Shown: positions 1 through 8,258 of the stretch, in pieces
Numbering within the stretch: position 1 is the stretch's first letter
How the letters are laid out: every line of letters begins with the position of its first letter
Assembly (NCBI GenBank): GCA_937911505.1
Contig: CALEMF010000020.1
Location: 1 to 64,000 of the forward strand
DNA length: 64,000 bases
Direction of reading: 5' to 3'
Source: an uncultured Cytophagales bacterium
Lineage (GTDB): Bacteria; Bacteroidota; Bacteroidia; Cytophagales; Thermonemataceae
Position numbers and translations under genes: made by a program
Notes under the pieces: model-generated
The model's input: only the letters and a program-made list of their open reading frames with translations
The model's database searches: none
What the model was told of the DNA's origin: nothing

Positions 1-53
1 TAGCTCACTACCAACAGTAAAGCTAAAATGAGTGCTAAATTGATCTTTTTCAT
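1..53 (-). CDS. Signal-peptide start of a gene truncated by the left edge (fourth copy of the cassette family)
   Basis: Reading leftward from an ATG at 53, the 53 bases encode the beginning of a hydrophobic signal peptide (Met-Lys-Lys-Ile-Asn followed by a Leu/Ala/Val-rich stretch). The sequence is identical base for base to 12603-12655, the start of the small coiled-coil protein of the third cassette, including the two bases before the ATG. The gene is therefore probably a paralogue of that protein, transcribed away from this window. Only the signal peptide is visible, so nothing can be said about the mature protein. No promoter module of the locus type faces this start; the nearest palindrome (616-633) has its -7 element on the opposite side. 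Confidence 0.6.
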   Translation of the reverse strand, partial: MKKINLALILALLLVVS

Positions 54-591
54 CGGTTTGTTTTTTTTTTTGTAAAAAGATAAAGAAGTGCTATATCTAC
101 TAAGCCTTTTCAATAGATGTAACGTATCACCACCAAAAAATTAAAAAAATACTAATAACGGCTCTAAATAAGTGTTAAATATTTATTAATAATTGGTTTT
201 ATAGGCAAATAATATTTACAAGTAAAAGCATAAGTTATTTTCAGCTATTATAGAGAACGAATATAAGTATTTTGGGTTGTTAATAAAATGTTAATTTTTT
301 CATAAGTAGCCAACCAACGCGAACGAACGAAATGGATGATAAGCAATGAAGGAGTGTTTTCTATTAGTATGTATACATAGTATAAAGCTTATCAATTAAA
401 CCCGCACTGAAGAAGGATGAGGAATCGTAAGATAACAGATTCAGTTTCCTGAAACCTAAGTAGTGAAGGCTTCGAGAGTGTTCATTTTAGAAAATAAGTT
501 CCTATATGTTGTTTTGAAGCTACCTATGCTTTACTATCTTATGGTTAACAACCCAAAACACCTTGTTACATATACGCCTCACTAAGCCTTT

Positions 592-663
592 ATATGAAAA
601 TAATTTCATTAAAATATAGACCCTAAGGTCTATTTCTTAGTAGCTAACCACTTCGTATCTTTG
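592..663 (+). promoter_or_regulatory. Locus promoter module, copy 1 (orphan)
   Basis: ATATGA is at 592-597, the palindrome ATAGACCCTAAGGTCTAT at 616-633 and the -7 type element TATCTTTG at 656-663, with exactly 22 bp between palindrome and -7 element. The geometry matches the other five copies, but no credible coding sequence starts within the next 500 bp. It may drive an RNA, a decayed gene, or act as a distal promoter for the gene at 1293. Confidence 0.6.
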
Positions 664-1174
664 AGATACTTAAATACACTATTTGCATCTAATTATTTTA
701 TTAGCAAAGTCAGCATAAAATTAGGAAGGATGTATCTCATAGGACACTAGCGGATGATGCATTTCTGGATATTTTTTTATTTTATCACCATCTATTTATT
801 TTATAATAAAATTTATATTTATTGTTAATAATAAAACTACAATTAATTATATTAATTTTATTTCTCTTTAAGCTATAACTATATAAAGTCATATTTGATG
901 CTTTATATAGTTTCGCATCAATAATAATTGGTATGAAAAAGTACCCGCAGTCTTCCTCTTTTATTTATTATAAGCGATGAATACTTATCAATATAATATC
1001 TTATATTTTTAAAATATTTTATAATAAATTATATCTTTTTAAGATTGTATTAGTTCAAGCGTCCATAAGGGCTTTACAGTTACCAAGCTTAATATAAAAT
1101 TATCACTATCAAATATTTATCATTCATGAAAGAGTGCCTAATAAGTGAAAAAACATGGCTATGTAAGGCTAATC

Positions 1175-1246
1175 ATATGATAAAAAATTCCTTAAAATAT
1201 AGACCCAAGGGTCTATATTATGATATAAAATAACTTAATAACTTTA
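1175..1246 (+). promoter_or_regulatory. Locus promoter module, copy 2, for the 1293-5440 operon
   Basis: ATATGA is at 1175-1180, the palindrome ATAGACCCAAGGGTCTAT at 1199-1216 and TAACTTTA at 1239-1246. This copy has the most perfect palindrome (nine-base arms when the flanking T and A are counted, with AA in the centre). The predicted transcription start is near 1250, leaving a leader of roughly 40 bases before the ATG at 1293. Confidence 0.7.
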
Positions 1247-1292
1247 GTGTATTAAATCACATCATTATCTAAACCCCATAATCACTAAAGTC

Positions 1293-2189
1293 ATGACAAA
1301 AACAAGTCTAATATTTTTCGTAATCTGCTGTCTACTAGCAGGAAGTCAAGTGTATGCACAAGACCCACTTTGGTTAAAGAGTGGTACAGGAGCCATTATA
1401 CCTGTTCCTTTTGACAATGAAGTAAGGATGGACCTTGCCATTATGAATGACGGTAGAATTGGTGCACTACAAGTAAATCAAAACGCGAATATCGCTGGAA
1501 ACTTAGGTATAGGCGGAGACCCTACCGCCAATCGTGTTACACTTTACGGAGGCCTTAGTATGAAGTTCGGCACAGAAGAAACCCTGTTCAACTTTATATC
1601 AGGAGAAGGCGGCTTTGCTTATTTTCAGCGGCTCGGCGGTACCAACAGACTCGATATTATGACCGATCGGGTACGTACTGGCACCTTAGAGCTTGCCAGT
1701 ACTTTACTGCTACCTAACACCTGGGACGTAACTACTCCAACGGCTACCGAGCTAACCATAGGGCAAGCAGGAATACCTGTATTTAATCTATTCGCTACAG
1801 ATGGTGGACAAATAGCACTCGGTACTACCAATGTTCCAGAAGGTTTTAGAATGAGTATTAACGGAAAGCTAGCCGTAGAAGAAGTATTGGTAGACCTAGA
1901 TGAAGACTGGCCTGACTACGTATTCGAAGACGACTACGAACTTATGTCATTAGAGGACTTACAAAGCTACGTAAAAGAAAACGGTCACTTACCGAATATT
2001 CCTTCCGCTAAAGAAGTAAAAAACACTGGAGGCGTCTACTTAGGTAGTATCAATCAGAAGCTTTTAGAAAAAATAGAAGAGCTTACTTTATACACCCTAG
2101 AACAAGAAAAGAAGATAGAAAGCCTACAAAGCTTAAGGGAAGAAGTAGAAGCACTTAAAGCAATCGTAGCCACCCTTAAGAAAGATTAG
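1293..2189 (+). CDS. Exported coiled-coil protein with WPDYVF/HLPNIP C-terminal domain, cassette 1
   Basis: A 298-residue protein with a clear Sec signal peptide (residues 1-22, cleaved after VYAQ). The middle is beta-rich and repetitive (GG, TNRLDIMTDR, LGTTNVPEGF) and looks like a fibre or repeat-beta region. The C-terminal part starts with WPDYVF at about residue 206, continues with HLPNIPSA at 232-239 and ends in a predicted coiled coil (LLEKIEELTLYTLEQ, residues 253-298). This C-terminal layout is common in secreted Bacteroidota proteins that are often labelled tail-fibre-like; its function is not established. The paralogue at 8585 places both motifs at the same residue numbers, so the two align without gaps there. 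Its stop codon lies two bases before the start of the large hydrolase gene, so the two are surely cotranscribed. A stalk or assembly partner of the large protein is a reasonable guess. Confidence 0.85.
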   Translation: MTKTSLIFFVICCLLAGSQVYAQDPLWLKSGTGAIIPVPFDNEVRMDLAIMNDGRIGALQVNQNANIAGNLGIGGDPTANRVTLYGGLSMKFGTEETLFNFISGEGGFAYFQRLGGTNRLDIMTDRVRTGTLELASTLLLPNTWDVTTPTATELTIGQAGIPVFNLFATDGGQIALGTTNVPEGFRMSINGKLAVEEVLVDLDEDWPDYVFEDDYELMSLEDLQSYVKENGHLPNIPSAKEVKNTGGVYLGSINQKLLEKIEELTLYTLEQEKKIESLQSLREEVEALKAIVATLKKD

Positions 2190-2191
2190 TA

Positions 2192-5100
2192 ATGAGAGAA
2201 TATAAATTAAGCTATTTATTATTACTAGTATTGCTTATACTTTCTACTACTTATTTACCTATACAAGCACAAATTTTAGAACTAGGGCAAGCGGTTGTTA
2301 CTTGTAGTTCTGAAGATCCTGCGGGTCCAGTAGTAGGGATTATTGACGTACGTGATCGTACTGGTGTAGCCAAAGGACTCAACTGGGAAGCGCCTATGTA
2401 CAAACATCCTAGTTGGACGAGAGAACAGTTAGGTAATGTCTTTGGGGTTGCTATTCGTAACAATGGCGACATCTATATAACTGCTACCGATCATTACGGT
2501 CCTGCTGGTTCTTATGGGCCTGGTGGTGCAGGAGGAATTTACCGTATTGATGGTATGACCGGAGAATGGGAGTTGTTTAAGAGTTTAGCCCTTTTAACAG
2601 GTGAAAGCCTCGGTAATATTGCCTACGATCAGGTGAATGATCAGTTTTTTGTAACTACTAGAAAGCTAGATGGATTTATCTATCGTATTGATGCCAATAC
2701 TGGAGAGACCTTAAGCTCTATCGAAATAACAGGACAAAGGACTTGGGGCATTGCAGTAGATAGGGGTAAAATCTATTATGGTGTTATGAATTCAGTCTAC
2801 TCCATGGAATTAATGAACGGTGACTTCAATGAGGACCCTGCAGCTACCCGACTTGAAGCAACTATTGAAAGTCCTGCTACTGTCATTGCTGACATAGAAG
2901 TAGGAAATGACGGAAGCTTGTTGGTAGCGCAGGTTGGTACACACAATGCAGGCGTACACCGACTCGTACCTACAGCTACAGGCTGGACACAGGTGCAGAT
3001 ACCTATTGGCAACTATCAGGTTGGTAATAATGCCGCAGGGGGTGTTGACTACGGTTATGATAGTTTTTCAGGAACTACCTTGGGTGAACCAGAACATTGG
3101 GTATTGGCTACCGGTGATGCTCTCCGCTTTCCTAGCGGAAACGAAGATGGTATAAGTGACTTTGTATACGGTATGGCAGGTGTACCCACCATAGGCACAA
3201 CGATTGATAATCGTAAGACAATTGGCTACTACGTAGACTTTGATGGTAATCTTAACAGTAGTGCGGTAAAAGGCGACCAAGGAGATGTAGATGTATATCG
3301 ACAGATTGGTGTAGATAGCTGTATCGCATTGGTACCTGAAGAAGGCGTAGAGGAAGAGGTGTGCGGAACTGCGTTTTTCTGTGTAGACGACGATGCAGAC
3401 CTTAGCTACATACGCAATGGTTCCGAAATTTGGAATTCAGAAGTGAAGCTCAACTTTGCCGAAAAATTTGCACTCAATGTACCCTTTGAAAGAGTAGAAT
3501 GGTACATCAAAGATAATATAAAGCAGCAGTACCGTAAGGTAGAAGACCCTACTAACTTTTATTTTTGTGCTATGGGACCCGACCGTGACGAATGGGGACT
3601 GGTGACGATTCAGCCCTTTTACCAAAATAGTGAAGGTACGCTTTGTATGATGGATTCTACTTTTTTGGAAGTAGTCGATAGAGGCATTTACTTCAGAAGT
3701 GCCGATAAAAAGATACAACGCTGGAAAGAAGAGGTGTATGAAGAGAACCCAGCCCTATACGACGGCTTCTTCGATCCTAGTAAGCCTACCCTCATCCACG
3801 TCCACGGCTGGCAGCCAGGCGCTAATAAGCGACACGTAGAGACAGGATCAGATGAAAGAGGTCGCCTCATAGAAGGTGCTGAGAACCCAGAAGACGTCGC
3901 CAAACATTGGTTGAACCAAGGCTGGAACGTAGCCATCTATTTCTGGACACAATACGCAGAGTATGACGATGAAGGGTCTAACCTTAATGCTTACCCTGAG
4001 AAATCTGCTGAAAATACATACAGCGCTAGTCCGCAATGGTATAGAACAGATGGTACTATGACGACAGAAAGTGGCGGTACGGCTTCTATTGCTAGCGACT
4101 TTGTTAGTAAATTAATCAATCTGCGTCTGACTACAAGCAACACTACAGAAATGCGATGGGCAGGTCATTCGCTAGGCTCCATTGCCATTACCCAAGCAGC
4201 CATTGAGATGAGAGCAAGTGGTAACGTTATGCACCTACCAAGTAGACTCGTTTATCTCGATCCAGCTTGGGATCCTGGCTTCTTTGGGATGTGGGAAAAT
4301 TCGCTTTTACCTGCCATAGATGATTATCCGGTAGTAGAGTGGTACCAGACCTCACCGTATAATATTCTCTTTGGTCAGTCGGCAGGAGGGCAACTGCTTG
4401 GTAATTTACTCAGTGCACCCAACTACCCAAATGGTAATGAAATCTACAATGCAGCTATCCAAAACAGTGCTTATGTACGCAGTCATCCTTTATGGCAGGA
4501 GGGCTATCCAGTGGGGGGAGGCTTTCTACACGCCAGTGCAAGAAGACACTACTTCTCTTCTTTCAAAGACGATCGGAAGCCTACTGTATTAGAGCGAAGC
4601 CCCGTTGATATAAGGGTTTTTGATACAGAAGGAGATCAGACTATTATCCCTGTTTGCGAGGTAGATGCGTTAGAGCCAGACAATGAATATTACAATCTGT
4701 TTACGCTGATTGATCTTTTCGATAGCTTTGAATCGTATATTTCAACGATTTCAACGAGGACAACTTCCTGCTTTTATCCAACGGGTACGGCTGATGGCCC
4801 TTCAGCAAAGGCAAGCGTAGAAGAACTAAAAAAATGGCGGGGTTATCCACTCTCACAAGTACGAGGAATGACGACTATCAACACCAACGATGATGGCTAT
4901 GGTATTCAAAAGCTCGATACGGAATTTCATCGAGATCGTACCGTAGAAGCAGAGGACTCACTGGATGCCCAGCGATGTAATCGGGTAATTCTTGGCGCGG
5001 GTTTTCACGCCAAAACAGGTAGTTGGATGCTGGCAAAGACCGAAGTGAATTGTCAAGAAGCGGTTTGCCCAGCCAACTGTACAGACCCCATCTTTAACGA

Positions 5101-5440
5101 TGCCATTGTCTTAAGGAAAAAGACCGAAGAAAGTACTGCCTCTAGTAGCATTGCTCCTTCTATAATAGAAGCAGTCGAAGCAGAGACAAGCACCTTCAAG
5201 GCTTACCCTAATCCTACTGCAGAGGGACTTACCCTTCAGATTCCCAAAGGATACGAAACTGTACGGATAGAACTGTACTCTATACAAGGCGTAAAGCAAT
5301 TAGAACAAACCACATCTGCCGATGAAGGTAATGTACAAGTTTCGCTCGATCTCAGCAGCTTTCCAGCAGGCTTATACATACTTACTGTACACGATGCACA
5401 AGGGCAACACCTCTACGCCACCCGTATCGTAAAAGAGTAA
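2192..5440 (+). CDS. T9SS-exported multidomain alpha/beta-hydrolase with N-terminal propeller, cassette 1
   Basis: 1082 residues. A signal peptide (1-27, ending in IQAQ) is followed by a beta-propeller-like region resembling SMP-30/gluconolactonase repeats up to about residue 385. The core shared with the 9505 product begins at about residue 391. It contains the oxyanion-type HGW motif after KPTLIHV, the nucleophile elbow GHSLG at 658-662 (Ser660) and a YLDPAW segment that probably supplies the acid, as in lipases. Near residues 932-955 there is a GFHAK-G motif typical of the short beta domain that often precedes sorting signals. Residues from about 1003 form a type A T9SS sorting domain (YPNPT, ending in IVKE). 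The predicted product is a cell-surface or secreted esterase/lipase or adhesin. The substrate is unknown. The gene is translationally close-coupled to the coiled-coil gene upstream. Confidence 0.85.
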   Translation: MREYKLSYLLLLVLLILSTTYLPIQAQILELGQAVVTCSSEDPAGPVVGIIDVRDRTGVAKGLNWEAPMYKHPSWTREQLGNVFGVAIRNNGDIYITATDHYGPAGSYGPGGAGGIYRIDGMTGEWELFKSLALLTGESLGNIAYDQVNDQFFVTTRKLDGFIYRIDANTGETLSSIEITGQRTWGIAVDRGKIYYGVMNSVYSMELMNGDFNEDPAATRLEATIESPATVIADIEVGNDGSLLVAQVGTHNAGVHRLVPTATGWTQVQIPIGNYQVGNNAAGGVDYGYDSFSGTTLGEPEHWVLATGDALRFPSGNEDGISDFVYGMAGVPTIGTTIDNRKTIGYYVDFDGNLNSSAVKGDQGDVDVYRQIGVDSCIALVPEEGVEEEVCGTAFFCVDDDADLSYIRNGSEIWNSEVKLNFAEKFALNVPFERVEWYIKDNIKQQYRKVEDPTNFYFCAMGPDRDEWGLVTIQPFYQNSEGTLCMMDSTFLEVVDRGIYFRSADKKIQRWKEEVYEENPALYDGFFDPSKPTLIHVHGWQPGANKRHVETGSDERGRLIEGAENPEDVAKHWLNQGWNVAIYFWTQYAEYDDEGSNLNAYPEKSAENTYSASPQWYRTDGTMTTESGGTASIASDFVSKLINLRLTTSNTTEMRWAGHSLGSIAITQAAIEMRASGNVMHLPSRLVYLDPAWDPGFFGMWENSLLPAIDDYPVVEWYQTSPYNILFGQSAGGQLLGNLLSAPNYPNGNEIYNAAIQNSAYVRSHPLWQEGYPVGGGFLHASARRHYFSSFKDDRKPTVLERSPVDIRVFDTEGDQTIIPVCEVDALEPDNEYYNLFTLIDLFDSFESYISTISTRTTSCFYPTGTADGPSAKASVEELKKWRGYPLSQVRGMTTINTNDDGYGIQKLDTEFHRDRTVEAEDSLDAQRCNRVILGAGFHAKTGSWMLAKTEVNCQEAVCPANCTDPIFNDAIVLRKKTEESTASSSIAPSIIEAVEAETSTFKAYPNPTAEGLTLQIPKGYETVRIELYSIQGVKQLEQTTSADEGNVQVSLDLSSFPAGLYILTVHDAQGQHLYATRIVKE

Positions 5441-5471
5441 GTTGTATATTGATAAAATTACTTATTAACAG

Positions 5472-5502
5472 AAAAGGCAGGCTTTAAAAGCCTGCCTTTT
5501 TT
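5472..5502 (+). terminator. Rho-independent terminator of cassette 1
   Basis: A strong hairpin, with AAAAGGCAGGC pairing with GCCTGCCTTTT, is followed by further T residues. It lies 32 bases after the stop at 5440. The same hairpin, slightly diverged, follows the paralogous cassette at 12231-12255. Confidence 0.85.
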
Positions 5503-5585
5503 ACTTTTTACTTATCGTCATCAATCACTCAAAGATAACTCCCATCGCTGCGTTTATGTAGTAATCGGAAGTATGTTTAGCTTAA

Positions 5586-5657
5586 ATATGAAAGTTTTTT
5601 CCTTAAAATATAGACCCTAAGGTCTATTTTCTGATATTCACTAGTTTAGTAACTTTA
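5586..5657 (+). promoter_or_regulatory. Locus promoter module, copy 3, for the M57 protease
   Basis: ATATGA is at 5586-5591, the palindrome ATAGACCCTAAGGTCTAT at 5610-5627 and TAACTTTA at 5650-5657. The predicted leader before the ATG at 5726 is about 65 bases. Confidence 0.7.
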
Positions 5658-5725
5658 AAGTAATAAACCACACGATTGCCTTCAGTTTTAAGACAATCCA
5701 CATCTACTTAAAAATTTAAAACCAC

Positions 5726-5986
5726 ATGAAAAATTTCCTTGTTTTATCGCTTGTCATCTTTACAATGATGTACCTGTTCTCTTGTAAGCAAGAAACAGAA
5801 GAAGTATTGGCAGAGGATAATAACCCCATTTCAGCAGAAGTACTAAGTAAGATTAAGGCGCTAGGTTTTAGTGACTACGACGTAAAGAAAATTATAGATC
5901 CTCTTACTAACCAGACGGGTTATATCGTAGAGGGTGACATGTTTATTGGTGAAGACCAATTAGATGCAGAAATAAACGCACAGTAA
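5726..5986 (+). CDS. Lipoprotein signal and propeptide half of a split M57-type metalloprotease
   Basis: 86 residues with a lipoprotein signal peptide whose lipobox cysteine lies in LFSC at about residue 20. The rest (an IKALGF segment followed by GYIVEGDM) looks like the N-terminal propeptide found in Bacteroidota M57 (HEIGH-type) proteases. The reading frame is closed by TAA at 5984-5986, but the same frame continues open through 6595 into the catalytic domain, with the family-like segment EQYHTANIV directly after the stop. The likeliest reading is that a single nonsense mutation has split one gene of about 289 codons. As written, this half encodes only a small lipoprotein without catalytic residues. 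Confidence 0.7.
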   Translation: MKNFLVLSLVIFTMMYLFSCKQETEEVLAEDNNPISAEVLSKIKALGFSDYDVKKIIDPLTNQTGYIVEGDMFIGEDQLDAEINAQ

Positions 5987-6061
5987 CTGCGTGTAGGCGA
6001 AGCAGAGCAGTACCACACTGCTAATATCGTAAACACAGGTAGCGGCATAAGAATACTCAGC

Positions 6062-6595
6062 GTGGCTATATATAGAGAGGATGTTACGCACGCAATACCC
6101 TATAATTTCGATCCACTTATTGTTGAGGCATTGCATCGCTTCAATACGATGAACTTAACCATTCAATTTCACTTAGTGCCTAGAACTCATTGGCAAAGTG
6201 CTGACATTTTGATTTACAGAGAAGAGACCCTTCTTCCAACTAAGTTAGGATACGCCGACTTACCATTAAATGGTAATCCTGGTAGCGCCATTCGTCTACA
6301 CTTAACGAATATTATGGATTGGGCAGTTACCAATGAGGCCATCGTCAATATCATATGTCACGAATTAGGACATACTATGGGTTTCCATCATACTGATTAC
6401 ATGGATAATTCTTACAGTTGTGGTGGTAATCCTGTAAACGAGGCAGCTATCTACCCAGAAGTAGGTTTCATACATATCCCTGGTACACCCCCAGGGCCTG
6501 AGCCCAACTCTTGGATGTTGGCTTGTATGCCTGTGCCTGGTATTGGCCGTCCATTTACTGCTAATGATCTTATTGCACTTCAGTTCTTGTACTAG
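6062..6595 (+). CDS. Catalytic half of the split M57-type zinc metalloprotease
   Basis: 177 residues counted from a GTG at 6062, although the frame is open from 5987. It carries the extended zinc-binding motif HELGHTMGFHH, which fits metzincin-like M57 peptidases, and ends in a C-terminal NDLIALQFLY segment typical of that family. It has no signal peptide of its own. If it were translated from the GTG it would stay in the cytoplasm, which makes no sense for this protease class. The product should therefore be considered part of the gene that starts at 5726, made only if the TAA at 5984 is read through, reverted, or is a sequencing error. Catalytic residues are intact, so the break is probably recent. 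Confidence 0.7.
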   Translation: MAIYREDVTHAIPYNFDPLIVEALHRFNTMNLTIQFHLVPRTHWQSADILIYREETLLPTKLGYADLPLNGNPGSAIRLHLTNIMDWAVTNEAIVNIICHELGHTMGFHHTDYMDNSYSCGGNPVNEAAIYPEVGFIHIPGTPPGPEPNSWMLACMPVPGIGRPFTANDLIALQFLY

Positions 6596-6624
6596 TTTTT
6601 TATACCTAATCACGCTTAAAGAGG

Positions 6625-6661
6625 TGCTATCTGGTTTTTGCTAGATAGCATTTATTCTTTT
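6625..6661 (+). terminator. Rho-independent terminator after the M57 gene
   Basis: TGCTATCT at 6625-6632 pairs with AGATAGCA at 6643-6650, followed by a T-rich tail. It lies 30 bases after the stop codon. Confidence 0.7.
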
Positions 6662-6728
6662 AAGGCTTGCTGTAGATAGTAGATTATTGCGTCTATTCAA
6701 CTCAGCACTATACAGTATTAACTTAATC

Positions 6729-6799
6729 ATATGAATATTTTTCCTTCAAATATAGACCCTAAGGTCTATTTTCTCATAGCCATCGGCTCTTTATCTTTA
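6729..6799 (+). promoter_or_regulatory. Locus promoter module, copy 4, for the astacin-like protease
   Basis: ATATGA is at 6729-6734, the palindrome ATAGACCCTAAGGTCTAT at 6752-6769 and TATCTTTA at 6792-6799. The gap between hexamer and palindrome is 17 bp here against 18 in the other copies; the 22-bp gap to the -7 element is unchanged. Confidence 0.7.
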
Positions 6800-6960
6800 A
6801 AGCGTTAAGTGATACCATTATTCTCAATCCTTTAAGGAATCGTAATAAAGAGCTGATAAAGGAGGGTAATGGATTTCTCTACGTTATTACTACCATTTAC
6901 CTGAGATATTACTTTGTTTTATTGCCAATTCTTAATCTATCTACATTAAATTAATACACC

Positions 6961-7278
6961 ATGAATAGTAAAAAGAACTTTAAAGTTACGTTTAAGCTAG
7001 TGCTGTTCGGCTTTTTACTTGTGCTGGCCTCCTGTAAAAATGATACTGTTGAGTTAGACAACGTAAATGAAGGAGACTGGATGTCCTTCATACCAGATGG
7101 TGAGTTGGTCAAAATACCAGTAGGTGTCGATGATACGCTTCATTTAATAAAAACTCAATCAGGTTATTTATTTGAAGGAGATATTTTAATTCCATCGCCC
7201 AAAGTAGAAAAGTGGCTACAAGCTTCGCGGCAAGGTAAAAGACTGAAAGACCCTTTACCATTTGCAGGTGTGGGGTGA
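6961..7278 (+). CDS. Lipoprotein signal and propeptide half of a split astacin-like protease
   Basis: 105 residues. A lipoprotein signal peptide ends in LASC at about residue 25, and the rest contains GYLFEGDILI, close to the GYIVEGDM element of the preceding M57 gene; both look like protease propeptides. The frame ends at a TGA (7276-7278) inside GTGGGGTGA. The catalytic domain continues in the -1 frame, and its first possible start, GTG at 7275, overlaps this stop in the arrangement GTGA. Either the two halves are joined by a -1 slip on the run of four G residues, or an indel has broken one gene, or the second half is translated by coupling and then lacks any export signal. Confidence 0.65.
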   Translation: MNSKKNFKVTFKLVLFGFLLVLASCKNDTVELDNVNEGDWMSFIPDGELVKIPVGVDDTLHLIKTQSGYLFEGDILIPSPKVEKWLQASRQGKRLKDPLPFAGVG

Positions 7279-8258
7279 ATCCATCGTCTGCGAGTGATCC
7301 TAGACTCTGGCCAAACCGTACGGTACGTTACTACATCGATCCTTCGTTGCCAAATGAGCGAATAGGGTGGCTCAATGATGCTATCGCACACTGGAGAGCG
7401 AAAACCGACAATCGAATAAGGTTTGTAAAAGTGAGTAATCCAGGGCCAGGAATAGTTACCGTCAGGCCTGGTAGTGGCGGATGTTCCGCTACCATTGGTT
7501 ATTACAGTCAACATAATACCGTTATTAACTTAGGAAGTAATTGTGCCACAGCCGTTGTGCATGAAATTGGCCATACGCTTGGGTTAGCACACGAACATAC
7601 GCGTGCTGACCGCGATAATCATGTCACTATATATCCTGAAAATATTCAAGATGGAAAAGAACACAACTTTAGAAAAAACACAGCTCCTGAATTTCTTGAT
7701 TATCACAGGTTCGACTTCAACTCTGTCATGATCTACTGGTCTACAGCTTTCTCTAAAAATGGAAGCCCCACTCTTCTGAAAAAAGACGGAAGTAACATCT
7801 CTAATCGCGTATTCCTCTCTGTTGGCGATGTAGCAACCATTGCGTCCATGTACGGTGGTGGCGCTATCACCACGGGTTCCTACAAATTAGAAAATAAAGA
7901 ATTTAACAGAAGACTCAAAACCTCGGAAAACATTCCCAACAACGTAGTGCATTCAAAACTCGACGATACGAGAGCAGCTATCAAATGGAGAATCTCTGTA
8001 TCTGGTAAATATTTAACAGCTAGAAATGCTGACAACGGCAGATATTTGAAAAGAAGTGACAAAGGCACCAATGTAGTATCCTCTTGTTGCATTAATGATC
8101 GTTCTCGATGGGAGTTCATTAGTGTTGGTGGTGGCTACTACAAACTAAAAAATAAAGACACTGGTGAGTTTTTAGATGCAGACAATGCTGATAATAATGT
8201 AAAGTGTAATTCTTCTAGCTCAGGAGATGATAAGCTCTGGAAGCTTATTAGGTTCTAA
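7275..8258 (+). CDS. Astacin-like (M12A) zinc protease domain with C-terminal beta-trefoil-like domain
   Basis: 327 residues from GTG at 7275. The catalytic domain (about 1-195) carries HEIGHTLGLAHEHTRADRD, the astacin zinc signature HExxHxxGxxHE-xRxDRD, and SVMIYWS as the Met-turn. A Cys-containing GSGGCSATIG segment precedes it, as in astacins. Residues 200-327 contain repeated YKLEN/YLTARN/YYKLKN segments, resembling a ricin-type beta-trefoil carbohydrate-binding domain. There is no signal peptide on this part; the lipoprotein signal lies in the -1 shifted upstream frame (6961-7278). The combined protein would be a surface lipoprotein protease with a sugar-binding tail. All expected zinc ligands are present. 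Confidence 0.8.
   Translation: MNPSSASDPRLWPNRTVRYYIDPSLPNERIGWLNDAIAHWRAKTDNRIRFVKVSNPGPGIVTVRPGSGGCSATIGYYSQHNTVINLGSNCATAVVHEIGHTLGLAHEHTRADRDNHVTIYPENIQDGKEHNFRKNTAPEFLDYHRFDFNSVMIYWSTAFSKNGSPTLLKKDGSNISNRVFLSVGDVATIASMYGGGAITTGSYKLENKEFNRRLKTSENIPNNVVHSKLDDTRAAIKWRISVSGKYLTARNADNGRYLKRSDKGTNVVSSCCINDRSRWEFISVGGGYYKLKNKDTGEFLDADNADNNVKCNSSSSGDDKLWKLIRF

Larger units (their letters stand above)
54..1292. other. Long AT-rich intergenic region with two promoter modules
   Basis: No convincing gene lies in these 1.24 kb. The left 560 bp is the upstream region of the truncated leftward gene and contains a perfect 10-bp palindrome, ATGTATACAT, at 369-378. Two copies of the locus-specific promoter module follow at 592-663 and 1175-1246, both facing right. 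Between them, 664-1174 is very AT-rich. The only open stretches are tiny, for example 754-828, which would encode 24 mostly aromatic and hydrophobic residues and is probably chance. This stretch may be a decayed gene, an untranslated RNA, or simply a long leader for the gene at 1293. Confidence 0.6.
6596..6960 (+). other. Intergenic region between the two metalloprotease genes
   Basis: The 365 bp hold the terminator of the M57 gene (6625-6661), promoter module copy 4 (6729-6799) and a predicted leader of about 160 bases before the ATG at 6961. I see no coding sequence or recognisable RNA structure in the leader. Confidence 0.6.

Noticed and set aside
754-828. 24-residue hydrophobic small reading frame downstream of the orphan promoter module
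   Set aside because: Composition (Phe, Tyr, Ile) is what AT-rich random sequence gives, and there is no ribosome site or conservation evidence.
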